A stretch of 8,259 bases of DNA from Bacteroidia bacterium (lineage in GTDB: Bacteria; Bacteroidota; Bacteroidia; B-17B0; Aurantibacillaceae): the NCBI GenBank assembly GCA_014379485.1, contig JACMLS010001021.1:1-8259 (forward strand). Reading direction: 5' to 3'. Both the position numbers and the translations under genes were made by a program. Shown piece by piece: positions 1 to 6,098 of this stretch. The first letter of the stretch is position 1. Every line of letters begins with the position of its first letter. The notes below the pieces were generated by a model. It was not told the DNA's origin. It saw nothing but the letters and a program-made list of their open reading frames with translations, and did not search any database.

Positions 1-1
1 A

Positions 2-85
2 ATGTCACCGCCAGGAAACAAAACTATGGCAAGGGGGTTAGATCGGTTCTATACAATGATGATTGCATACAAAATAAAAAGATGA
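2..85 (+). CDS. possible 3' end of a transposase-like frame (partial, uncertain)
   Basis: A plus-strand frame runs from the window edge to TGA 83-85. Its end reads PPGNKTMARGLDRFYTMMIA followed by YKIKR. The pattern P-G-x-x-T-x-x-R-G-L-x-R-F resembles the C-terminal tails of IS4/Tn5-type DDE transposases, but that is a pattern impression from memory over fewer than 30 residues. A second frame (frame 1) is also open to TAG 136-138, so open reading alone proves nothing. No terminal inverted repeat can be shown because the upstream part is missing. It could equally be non-coding. Confidence 0.2.
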   Translation: MSPPGNKTMARGLDRFYTMMIAYKIKR

Positions 86-228
86 AAAATTGTGTACGGA
101 GATTAGCCTTAAAAAGGGGGACCGTTGATCTTCGATAGAAGATTAACAGGGGATTGAAGAGTTTCTGTTTTCTTACGACTAATAAAAACGAGTCAATTAT
201 TTATCAGAAATAATTTGAAATGCAAATC

Positions 229-249
229 TCTTCAGAAAATTCCTGAAGA
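229..249 (-). terminator. weak hairpin downstream of the WG-repeat gene
   Basis: The arms TCTTCAG (229-235) and CTGAAGA (243-249) form a 7-bp stem with a 7-nt loop. On the minus strand the hairpin starts about 27 nt after the stop codon of the WG-repeat gene and is followed by a T-rich but interrupted tail. It is a plausible weak intrinsic terminator for that gene. The stem is short and a chance hairpin in AT-rich DNA is possible. Confidence 0.3.
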
Positions 250-276
250 ACTTTTACTCATGGAATGTGCCCAATC

Positions 277-2202
277 TCATAATGAAAGGTATTTTTTCAT
301 TGGCATTTTTTTCATCCTTTTTATTTTTCGGTGAAAGGCACGTGTTTTTTTAATATTAATATTTTCTCTAAAAACATAAACCTGACTGGAATATGGTTTC
401 CGTTTCATTCGTTTCAGTAATTGCCTATTAAGAAAAAACTGGTAGAAGCGTGGCACCTTAACAAAATCGAGGCTAACAATAACTGCCGCCTTTCCTCCTT
501 TAAATCGAATTAAACCATGATCGTCTTTAGCGCGGTCATACTGTTCCTGCAACGAGCAATTAACACAACTCAGTATTGCATCTCCCTCTTTAAAGTAGCT
601 TAGCCCTATATTATCAATGGTGTCAAGTTTTCGACCCGAACTATCCATAAGCATCAGGCTTCCCCAATATCTTTTTTTGCTGCATAAAATTACTCCGCCT
701 TTTGATGGAACCGCAAGGTACCGGTGCTCGTCAAGGCCGATTATTTTTTTTCCGTTAAGTGTATATATGCCGAAGTTATTTTCATCGCCATGATGATGTG
801 AAACCCGTTCGTATGCAATTAAAAGACCATGCGACTCGTGTGAAAAACCAGGCGCATCCGCAAATGAAAAAAGAACTTTTCCATTTACATCAATCGCTGC
901 ATTTTTACCATTCAGTTTTGTGTAGGCAGTTTTCCTATTGTCCTGGTTAAAATCAAAATCTGTGTCAAAAACACAATCGATAACCAATTTGCCTGTAAGA
1001 TCAACCGCGCCATATTTGCGCGTTACCACATCCTGTACAAGCACACGGTTAAAAATGTAGCCCAAAGGTTTTATACTTGCATATAAAAACGGAATCAATA
1101 TTTTTCCCGTATCATTAAGTAAAGCCTCCGTATAATTTCCGTTCGACGCTGTTTTTCCGGCAACAATCAGCTTGTTGTAATTGTAATGCGAAATTTTTAA
1201 TGTGTTGTATTTCGGAGGAATTTTTGTCTTGCCGGTTTTATCAAGTAACGCACACCGCTTTAATCCATCTTTATCATCAGTAAATGTTCCAATCAAATAG
1301 TCTGCATGAAATTCTACATTTGTATAAAGCGGAGCAAGGAGCTGCTTGCCCAAACTATCGTACAGTATAACTTTTCTGCTCGCGTAATCTTCGCCTGAAT
1401 AAGCCTGAATAATTTTATCACCGAAACCTGAATGCAGCCAGACCGAATGCAGAGATGTATCCGGTTTCAAGATCCATTTACCCAGTGGATCAATTACACC
1501 TTCAAAATCATTATACGCCACTGTGGTTGCCCATTCTTTGGGATTGCAGTACAGATCTGTTTGCTGAAATAAAAGTTTCCCTGCAAAATTGTAGAGATAA
1601 CTTACCGCACCTTTTTTAAACACAAAAAAAGATGGCGCTTCAAGTGAATTATAATAACCGGATATAGTGTCGTAAATAAATGGAATAATCGTGTCGCCAA
1701 GCGGATTAACGGCTCCCCACTTATGGTTTTTGCCAATAGGAAAAACAGTTCCGGGTTTAACGTTTCCTACATATCCGGCAGAATAATGATCACAAGGAAT
1801 AATTGTTTTTCCGAAAGCGTTTGAAATACCAGCTACCACATAATTCTTTCGTAGTATGAAACAGTTTTGTACCAGTTCAATGCGATCATATCGGATCTTA
1901 TCGCTGTCATTTAGTATTTCTCCATTTCTCTTTATTAATCTCCAGCCTTTTCTGTCAATAAAAACAGCCGCAACAGTACTGTCGGGATATTTATCTGATT
2001 CCGCAAAATTGGTAGCCTCTGCGTAATAATAAAATGACGGAGATTGTAATACAATTTTTCCTTTCCCGTTAACAAAGTTGTACGCACTTACAGCTTTATT
2101 GTATTGTGCGTACAAACTGTGTTTTGATTTGTTTTGCGCAAACGAAAAAAAACAAAACAACAGGCAAGCATAAATACCGGCTGGATTTTTAACACCTGTC
2201 AT
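277..2202 (-). CDS. exported WG-repeat protein with basic C-terminal tail
   Basis: The product is an exported beta-rich repeat protein of unknown function. The longest frame opens with TTG at 2286, inside the rpoD terminator, with further ATGs at 2280 and 2250. I prefer ATG 2202 because it gives a classical signal peptide (short n-region, hydrophobic AGIYACLLFCFFSFAQ) and a mature protein of roughly 620 residues. Numbered from the longest frame, at least eleven WG-type units of about 40-50 residues run from about 105 to 600. They share a hydrophobic strand, a D/N-x-x-G-K/D turn and I-I-P-x-x-Y. The clearest is at 188-206 (KWGAVNPLGDTIIPFIYD); others lie near 150-165, 262-272, 345-360, 386-402, 424-440 and 505-516. 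After residue about 610 the repeats end in a roughly 50-residue tail with 18 Lys/Arg and one acidic residue. There is no T9SS sorting domain or lipobox, so secretion to the periplasm is inferred. WG repeats are widespread in Bacteroidota and rarely characterised. Stop is TAA/TGA-type at 277-279; no promoter is obvious. Confidence 0.85.
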   Translation of the reverse strand: MTGVKNPAGIYACLLFCFFSFAQNKSKHSLYAQYNKAVSAYNFVNGKGKIVLQSPSFYYYAEATNFAESDKYPDSTVAAVFIDRKGWRLIKRNGEILNDSDKIRYDRIELVQNCFILRKNYVVAGISNAFGKTIIPCDHYSAGYVGNVKPGTVFPIGKNHKWGAVNPLGDTIIPFIYDTISGYYNSLEAPSFFVFKKGAVSYLYNFAGKLLFQQTDLYCNPKEWATTVAYNDFEGVIDPLGKWILKPDTSLHSVWLHSGFGDKIIQAYSGEDYASRKVILYDSLGKQLLAPLYTNVEFHADYLIGTFTDDKDGLKRCALLDKTGKTKIPPKYNTLKISHYNYNKLIVAGKTASNGNYTEALLNDTGKILIPFLYASIKPLGYIFNRVLVQDVVTRKYGAVDLTGKLVIDCVFDTDFDFNQDNRKTAYTKLNGKNAAIDVNGKVLFSFADAPGFSHESHGLLIAYERVSHHHGDENNFGIYTLNGKKIIGLDEHRYLAVPSKGGVILCSKKRYWGSLMLMDSSGRKLDTIDNIGLSYFKEGDAILSCVNCSLQEQYDRAKDDHGLIRFKGGKAAVIVSLDFVKVPRFYQFFLNRQLLKRMKRKPYSSQVYVFRENINIKKTRAFHRKIKRMKKMPMKKYLSL

Positions 2203-2285
2203 TCTTTGAATGTTTATAGAGATGACGTCAAGTGGTTCAGTTTTCCACATGATTTTTCTTTTTTTTGAGAGATGTTTCATACGCA

Positions 2286-2312
2286 AAACAACCGGTGTTT
2301 AGCCGGTTGTTT
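2286..2312 (-). terminator. intrinsic terminator of rpoD
   Basis: A perfect 10-bp stem is formed by AAACAACCGG (2286-2295) and CCGGTTGTTT (2303-2312) with a 7-nt loop. On the minus strand it begins 25 nt after the rpoD stop codon and runs straight into GTTTTGCG. It overlaps the extreme 5' end of the longest WG-protein frame (TTG at 2286), which argues against that start and for independent transcription of the two genes. Confidence 0.8.
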
Positions 2313-2337
2313 ATTCAATTATTTTATCTCTGAAATT

Positions 2338-3201
2338 TTATCCTAAATACGTTCTCAGAATTTTACTTCTTGAAACGTTTCTGAGTCTGCGGATCGCTTT
2401 TTCTTTGATCTGTCTTACTCTTTCTCTTGTAAGATCGTATTTACGTCCAATCTCTTCTAAAGTGAAAGCGTGGTTGAAACCTATTCCGTAAAACAAAGTA
2501 ACGATTTCAGATTCTCTTGGTGTAAGAGATGCTAAAGCGCGTTTTACTTCGGTGTGCAGAGACGATGCGATCATTTTGTTGTCAGGAGCCGGCTCATCAG
2601 GATTGTGTAACAGATCCATCAAAGTCATGTCTTCGTTTTGCGAAAATGTAGCATCGGCAGAAACGTGTCTGTTAGAAACGCTTAAGGTAATTCTGATCTC
2701 TTCTTCAGAAACTTCGAGCAAAGTAGAAATTTCTGCAATGCTGGCTTCTCTTTCAAGATCCTGTTCTAAAGCAGAACTTGCTTTTTTTATTTTGTTCAGT
2801 AAACCAACTTTGTTCAGTGGTAAACGAATAATTCTTGATTGTTCTGCAACTGCCTGCATTATGCATTGGCGTATCCACCAAACAGCGTACGAAATAAATT
2901 TAAAGCCTCTTGTTTCATCAAAACGTTTTGCAGCTTTGATCAGGCCCATATTGCCTTCGTTAATCAGGTCAGGCAAACTAAGACCTTGATTCTGGTACTG
3001 TTTTGCAACAGAAACCACAAAGCGCAGGTTTGCAATAGTTAATCTCTCTAAAGCGGCCAAATCTCCTTCGCGGATCTTTTGGGCAAGAACTGCTTCCTCT
3101 TCTGCAGAGATCAGTTCGTGTTTTCCAATGTCAGAAAGGTATTTGTCCAATGAAGCGCTTTCGCGATTCGTAATGGATTTGTTGATCTTTAGTTGCCTCA
3201 T
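2338..3201 (-). CDS. rpoD: RNA polymerase primary-type sigma factor RpoD (sigma-70 family)
   Basis: This is a sigma subunit that gives RNA polymerase promoter specificity, most likely the housekeeping factor. At 287 aa it has the compact Bacteroidota form without the long region 1.1. Region 1.2 covers about residues 15-50 (SASLDKYLSDIG). Region 2 covers 51-128, with the core-binding segment LPDLINEGNMGLIKAAKRFD and the -10 recognition and melting segment FKFISYAVWWIRQ (100-112). Region 3 is about 129-210 and is the least conserved part. Region 4 is about 221-285, with LTPRESEI and the helix-turn-helix TLEEIGRKYDLTRERVRQIK (247-266). The start MRQLKI is the family's usual N-terminus, which supports ATG 3201. 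The gene is monocistronic: its own terminator lies downstream, and a divergent operon plus a candidate promoter lie upstream. A group 2 paralogue cannot be excluded, because region 3 (LEREASIAEISTLLEVSEEE) and a Cys at 113 differ from the commonest sequence I recall. Confidence 0.96.
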   Translation of the reverse strand: MRQLKINKSITNRESASLDKYLSDIGKHELISAEEEAVLAQKIREGDLAALERLTIANLRFVVSVAKQYQNQGLSLPDLINEGNMGLIKAAKRFDETRGFKFISYAVWWIRQCIMQAVAEQSRIIRLPLNKVGLLNKIKKASSALEQDLEREASIAEISTLLEVSEEEIRITLSVSNRHVSADATFSQNEDMTLMDLLHNPDEPAPDNKMIASSLHTEVKRALASLTPRESEIVTLFYGIGFNHAFTLEEIGRKYDLTRERVRQIKEKAIRRLRNVSRSKILRTYLG

Positions 3202-3249
3202 GAATGGTTGTTGGCGAAGAATTTAAAAACAGCATTATTGCTATTTGGT

Positions 3250-3280
3250 TAAAGGTAGTGATTTATAATGGTTATTCAAT
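3250..3280 (-). promoter_or_regulatory. candidate Bacteroidota-type promoter of rpoD
   Basis: On the minus strand ATTG (3277-3280) is followed after exactly 19 nt by TACCTTTA (3250-3257). The Bacteroidota consensus for the primary sigma factor is TTTG, then 19-21 nt, then TAnnTTTG, so these match 3 of 4 and 5 of 6 defined positions. Transcription would begin near 3243-3245 and give a leader of about 42 nt. The match is incomplete and the DNA is AT-rich, so this is a candidate only. Confidence 0.4.
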
Positions 3281-3385
3281 ACTTTTCAGCAATTAATAGT
3301 TTGGCACGAAATTATTTTGCAATGATTGCCGGAAATGGAAATGCTGTTTTATTTTTTTAATTTAGATTCTGATTTAGAAAATGAA

Positions 3386-4057
3386 ATGAGAACCGCAGAA
3401 ATAAATAACGGAATTCTGAAAGAAACAAAAAGCAATATTGGTGCTGAGGCCCTTCATTCTTCCAACTCAAAAATCAAATTTTTTTACAACCGTTTTATTT
3501 TTCTTTATCCGCTTGTTGATGTTTTTCTGAGTCCGCAAAAGAGAAAATTAGTTAAAACTATTAATCAACTTCCGGCAGGAAATGTGCTGGAGATAGGAAT
3601 TGGAACAGGTTCTCACATTGCGCATTATAAAAAACATTCGGTAACAGGTATTGATGTTTCTGATCGTTCAATTGAGAAAGCTAAATGCAGGAAGGCGAAC
3701 ACAGAAACAAAATTACTTGTTATGGATGGCGAATTGCTTTTGTTTACCGATTCAACTTTTGACGTGGTAGTTATTTGCCACGTTATTGCCGTTACAAACG
3801 ACCCTGAAAAAATGCTAAGGGAAAGTTTAAGGGTTTTAAAAAATGGCGGAATGCTTTTTATTCTGAATCATGAAACGCCCGATAATTTTTTGAAATACAT
3901 GGACAAATTCTTTTCTCTCTTCTCCCGCCTGCTCAGATTTTCTTCTGTATTCAAATTAAATCAGCTGAAAGAGTTGAGGTCGTTTGAGGTTTTTAGAGAA
4001 GAAAAAACCGGCTTTGCAGATTATTTTAAACTACTTACACTAAAAAAATCAGCATGA
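3386..4057 (+). CDS. SAM-dependent methyltransferase, phosphatidylethanolamine N-methyltransferase-like
   Basis: This is a class I (Rossmann-fold) methyltransferase that transfers a methyl group from S-adenosylmethionine. Numbered from the longest frame (TTG 3326), FYNRFIFLYPLVDVFL (53-68) is the substrate-side N-terminal helix seen in UbiE/PmtA-like enzymes. SAM motif I is VLEIGIGTGSH (87-97), the acidic ribose-binding residue is D110 in VTGIDVS, the motif II region is FDVVVICHVIAVTNDPEKML (145-164), and motif III is LKNGGMLFILNH (171-182). The combination of V-D-x-F-L-x-P-Q-x-R-K, H-V-x-A-V-T-x-x-P-E-K-M-L and F-I-L-N-H is what I associate with bacterial phosphatidylethanolamine methyltransferases, so a membrane lipid is the inferred substrate. 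Several starts are possible (TTG 3326, ATG 3335, 3341, 3386). I chose ATG 3386 because residues before it look like translated AT-rich leader. It is the first gene of a three-gene operon, overlapping the next by ATGA. Another small or lipid substrate is possible. Confidence 0.82.
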   Translation: MRTAEINNGILKETKSNIGAEALHSSNSKIKFFYNRFIFLYPLVDVFLSPQKRKLVKTINQLPAGNVLEIGIGTGSHIAHYKKHSVTGIDVSDRSIEKAKCRKANTETKLLVMDGELLLFTDSTFDVVVICHVIAVTNDPEKMLRESLRVLKNGGMLFILNHETPDNFLKYMDKFFSLFSRLLRFSSVFKLNQLKELRSFEVFREEKTGFADYFKLLTLKKSA

Positions 4058-4548
4058 AACGTTTGTATGTTTTCCTGGCCCTCGCGCTTAGTTTTGTGAT
4101 CTACGCATTTTACAGAAACGAGCACACGGTAATAAATGTTTTGCTGAAACGAGTTTTATCTGATGAAAATTATTTTGCGATGAGAAATTTTTTCCAGACT
4201 TTCCCTCTTCCTAAAATTATAATCTTTTCTTTGCCCGAAGGTTTATGGATCTTTTGCGCCACTGTCGTTTCAGGAAATATTTTTATTGAATATGGAAAAA
4301 TTAAAATTAATCTTACGTGGCTTCCAATTATGTTTTGCGCTCTGCTGGAATTCATGCAACTCATCAAAATAACCAATGGTACATTTGATGTAATGGATAT
4401 TCTTGTTGGATTAATATTCTGGCTGCTTGCTCTTGCATCACAAAAAAATTCAGCGCCCGAAAAATTCATTCTCAACAAAACCATTAGCCTGCGCACATTT
4501 TACCTCGCCGGAATTTACGGTATAGTTTATCTTTCTGATATTTACTGA
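4054..4548 (+). CDS. VanZ-like multi-pass inner-membrane protein
   Basis: This small integral membrane protein of 164 aa has unknown function. Hydrophobic segments lie at about 4-19, 53-73, 87-104, 114-129 and 148-161. The segment ALLEFMQLI followed by TNGTFDVMDILVGLI (residues 96-121) carries the spaced E99, Q102, D112 and D115 typical of VanZ-like proteins (L-E-x-x-Q, then G-x-x-D-x-x-D before a hydrophobic helix). FSLPEGLWIF (58-67) is a second conserved-looking loop. VanZ itself is an accessory teicoplanin-resistance factor. The wider family is mostly uncharacterised, so no resistance role is implied here. The ATG overlaps the methyltransferase stop as ATGA, indicating translational coupling and a shared membrane context. 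The family assignment rests on the motif only. Confidence 0.75.
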   Translation: MKRLYVFLALALSFVIYAFYRNEHTVINVLLKRVLSDENYFAMRNFFQTFPLPKIIIFSLPEGLWIFCATVVSGNIFIEYGKIKINLTWLPIMFCALLEFMQLIKITNGTFDVMDILVGLIFWLLALASQKNSAPEKFILNKTISLRTFYLAGIYGIVYLSDIY

Positions 4549-4561
4549 CCCGATAAAACAC

Positions 4562-5230
4562 ATGAGAAACGTTAGAAAACATAAGAGACTGCCTGCACCA
4601 ATTACGGGATTTTATTTTGCACTCTTATTTTTTGTTGTGATCTCTTGTCAGAATTCCACCCAAACCGGATCAGAAAAAAAAGAAACCGTTGATTCTTTAA
4701 AAAAACCAGTTTCTCCTGTAGAACAGATTGTGGATAAAAAATCTGCAGAGCCTTTTATTGATACTGTTCTGAATGGAATTGTTTTAAGAAATGCAGCTTC
4801 CACAGAAAAAATTCTTGGTAGAGACATTGAGTTTACTGAAGACACGAATTTGGTTGATGAAGATTTTCCGCATCACTATGTTATCTGTAATAACAAAACA
4901 GCTCTTTTAACTCTTTTTTTTCATTATGGGGATGGAAAAAACCAGGTTTCTGAATTTAAGGTGGAGCAATTGCATGGAGACAGGGTAATTTTTAAAAATT
5001 TTGCGGCGCATAAATTAAACGACAAAGATTTTGTAAGCGGCAAAGGCGTGCGCTTAGGTTTAACCAAAATAGAATTAATGAGATTACTGGGTATCCCAAC
5101 TTTAATTACCGCCCTGGAAGGAGATAAAACAAAATTTTCTTACAAACAGAAAAACGGACTTTATTACGCGGATTATTTTTTTGAAAAAAGGGCTCTTATA
5201 AAATTCCGATTCGGAAATATTTATCCCTGA
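4562..5230 (+). CDS. hypothetical lipoprotein
   Basis: I do not recognise this 222-aa protein as a named family. The N-terminus has a basic region (RNVRKHKR), a hydrophobic core (TGFYFALLFFVVIS) and a lipobox VISC with the lipidated Cys at residue 29. This is followed by a polar, lysine-rich linker to about residue 65, as expected of an outer-membrane or periplasmic lipoprotein. The globular part (about 66-222) ends with GVRLGLTKIELMRLLGIPT (163-181) and a run of alternating aromatic and charged strands (YYADYFFEKRALIKFRFG). The G-x-x-L-G-x-x-K-x-E-x-x-x-L-L-G-x-P pattern recalls the SmpA/BamE-like helical hairpin followed by beta strands, but this is a loose resemblance. It starts 13 nt after the VanZ-like gene, so it is probably the last gene of the same transcript. 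The repeat hairpin begins 13 nt after its stop and would end the operon. Confidence 0.78.
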   Translation: MRNVRKHKRLPAPITGFYFALLFFVVISCQNSTQTGSEKKETVDSLKKPVSPVEQIVDKKSAEPFIDTVLNGIVLRNAASTEKILGRDIEFTEDTNLVDEDFPHHYVICNNKTALLTLFFHYGDGKNQVSEFKVEQLHGDRVIFKNFAAHKLNDKDFVSGKGVRLGLTKIELMRLLGIPTLITALEGDKTKFSYKQKNGLYYADYFFEKRALIKFRFGNIYP

Positions 5231-5243
5231 GCAACAAAATCAA

Positions 5244-5311
5244 AACCACAATAGAAACATAGAACACAATAGAGTTTATTTTCTATGTGCTCTATTGATT
5301 CTATTGTGGTT
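5244..5311. repeat. 68-bp imperfect palindrome, repeat copy 1 (likely bidirectional terminator)
   Basis: The outer arms AACCACAATAGAA (5244-5256) and TTCTATTGTGGTT (5299-5311) pair perfectly over 13 bp. The inner arms continue with bulges (CATAGAACACAATAGAG against CTATGTGCTCTATTG) around the T-rich loop TTTATTTT. It starts 13 nt after the plus-strand lipoprotein stop and, on the other strand, 11 nt after the TAG at 5322-5324 that ends the extended Cys-rich lipoprotein frame. Both placements suit a terminator. It is the same element, in the same orientation, as 6015-6083, with two substitutions and a one-base loop length change. On the minus-strand side the stem is followed by a T-rich tail (GGTTTTGATTTTG). 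Confidence 0.85.
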
Positions 5312-5321
5312 AGAAAAGTGC

Positions 5322-5432
5322 CTAATCTCTTGGCCGGATAACAGAATATATTTTTCCTTTCCAGTAAATTGGTTTCAACGAGTCTGTGGTGTTCTTAAAT
5401 TTAAAATCGAATTCTGCTTTAAGAATTCCTTT
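5322..5432 (-). other. in-frame continuation of the Cys-rich lipoprotein beyond its stop
   Basis: Directly after TAA 5433-5435 the same minus-strand frame stays open for 36 codons to TAG 5322-5324. It reads KGILKAEFDFKFKN, then TTDSLK, then PIYWKGKIYSVIRPRD. Alternating charged and hydrophobic residues, WKGKIY and the absence of low-complexity translation make it look like genuine protein, and it follows naturally from KISVQKNLF. A single AAA-to-TAA change (Lys to stop) would explain the break. The natural end of the gene would then lie 11 nt before the repeat hairpin. The continuation may be untranslated decay, a sequence error, or readthrough. Confidence 0.55.
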
Positions 5433-5978
5433 TTAAAACAGGTTTTTTTGAACAGAAATTTTTCCTCCGGTGCATTTGAAAATTGCATTACCGCCTTCTA
5501 CAATGCTGACGAGCGAAATTGAAGGTGTACAGGTGTCCCCTGCTAATTTCATTTCAAGACTGCAGTGCGTTCCCGGGTTGCACATAGTATATGCAGAAAA
5601 ATTCTTCTCTCCCTCTTTTTGTATTTTAATAAAATTTGCTCCGCCATACTCATAACACCAGGCGTCGCAGCTAATAGAATGAAATTGATGAGTGGTATCA
5701 ACTAATTTATAAAAAGCAGGTAATGAATCTTTGGTCAGCTTACCCTCGTCATCTTTCATCTGGTCTGTTCCTTCCGGACAAAAGCCATCACAACTTACCT
5801 GGCCCCAATCATTCACATAAACGCCCTCAGGATATTCCCACTCCTCTTTAAAAGAAAAATCTCCCGGCAAAGAATCTGCCCAGGAGATAATAATTTTTGA
5901 AGAATCAGTAGCAGGAGCTTTTTTTTCCGTACAGGAAAATAAAAGTAAAACCAAAAGAATTGCCGGAATACATTTCAT
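5433..5978 (-). CDS. cysteine-rich lipoprotein, probably truncated by a premature stop
   Basis: I do not recognise a named family for this 181-aa lipoprotein. The signal peptide is very short (MKCIPAILLVLLLFSC), with lipobox LFSC and the lipidated Cys at residue 16, and a Lys/Ser-rich linker follows. The mature part holds eight further cysteines (63, 67, 104, 108, 133, 139, 150, 169). Two sit in similar C-D-x-x-C units, VSCDGFCPEG (61-70) and ISCDAWCYEYGG (102-113), suggesting an internal duplication and disulphide bonding in the periplasm or on the outer membrane; metal binding is a less likely alternative. ATG 5978 is the only start that preserves the signal peptide. The frame continues in a protein-like way past the TAA (see 5322-5432), so about 36 residues appear lost from the C-terminus. 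The gene stands alone between two copies of the same repeat, with a TAnnTTTG box directly before the start. Confidence 0.75.
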   Translation of the reverse strand: MKCIPAILLVLLLFSCTEKKAPATDSSKIIISWADSLPGDFSFKEEWEYPEGVYVNDWGQVSCDGFCPEGTDQMKDDEGKLTKDSLPAFYKLVDTTHQFHSISCDAWCYEYGGANFIKIQKEGEKNFSAYTMCNPGTHCSLEMKLAGDTCTPSISLVSIVEGGNAIFKCTGGKISVQKNLF

Positions 5979-5982
5979 ATTC

Positions 5983-6015
5983 CAAATTTAAGCAATTCTT
6001 AATCCAAAATTCAAA
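5983..6015 (-). promoter_or_regulatory. candidate promoter of the Cys-rich lipoprotein gene
   Basis: On the minus strand TTTG (6012-6015) is followed after 21 nt by a full-consensus -7 box TAAATTTG (5983-5990). The box ends only 4 nt before the ATG at 5978, so transcription would begin at or next to the start codon, giving a leaderless or nearly leaderless mRNA. The -33 TTTG overlaps the last base pair of the repeat hairpin (6015-6083), so the repeat edge supplies part of the promoter. Confidence 0.45.
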
Positions 6016-6083
6016 ACCACAATAGAAACATAGATCACAATAGAGTTTATTTTTCTATGTGCTCTATTGTTTCTATTGTGGTT
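6015..6083. repeat. 69-bp imperfect palindrome, repeat copy 2 (likely terminator of the T9SS gene)
   Basis: The arms AACCACAATAGAAACA (6015-6030) and TGTTTCTATTGTGGTT (6068-6083) pair perfectly over 16 bp. The inner part continues with single-base bulges around the loop TTTATTTTT. It differs from copy 1 at two substituted positions and one extra T in the loop. One of the differences (TTGTTTC here, TTGATTC in copy 1) restores pairing. On the minus strand it begins 15 nt after the stop codon of the T9SS-exported protein and ends in a T-rich tail (GGTTTTGAATTTTGG), as expected of a terminator. The short flank CAAAAT(T)CAA before the stem is also shared by both copies. Confidence 0.87.
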
Positions 6084-6098
6084 CAAAAAAGGTGGGAA

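Noticed and set aside
2552..3042. Plus-strand open frames within rpoD
   Set aside because: They are antisense shadows of a strongly conserved sigma factor. Their translations show no recognisable domain and are rich in scattered Cys and Ser.
5295..5522. Plus-strand frame of 75 codons across repeat copy 1
   Set aside because: It starts inside the palindrome and runs antisense to the lipoprotein and its continuation. The opposite strand reads far more like protein.
5244..6083. CRISPR-like or composite-transposon reading of the two repeats
   Set aside because: There are only two copies about 770 bp apart, the interval holds an ordinary lipoprotein gene, and no cas or transposase gene or target-site duplication is seen.
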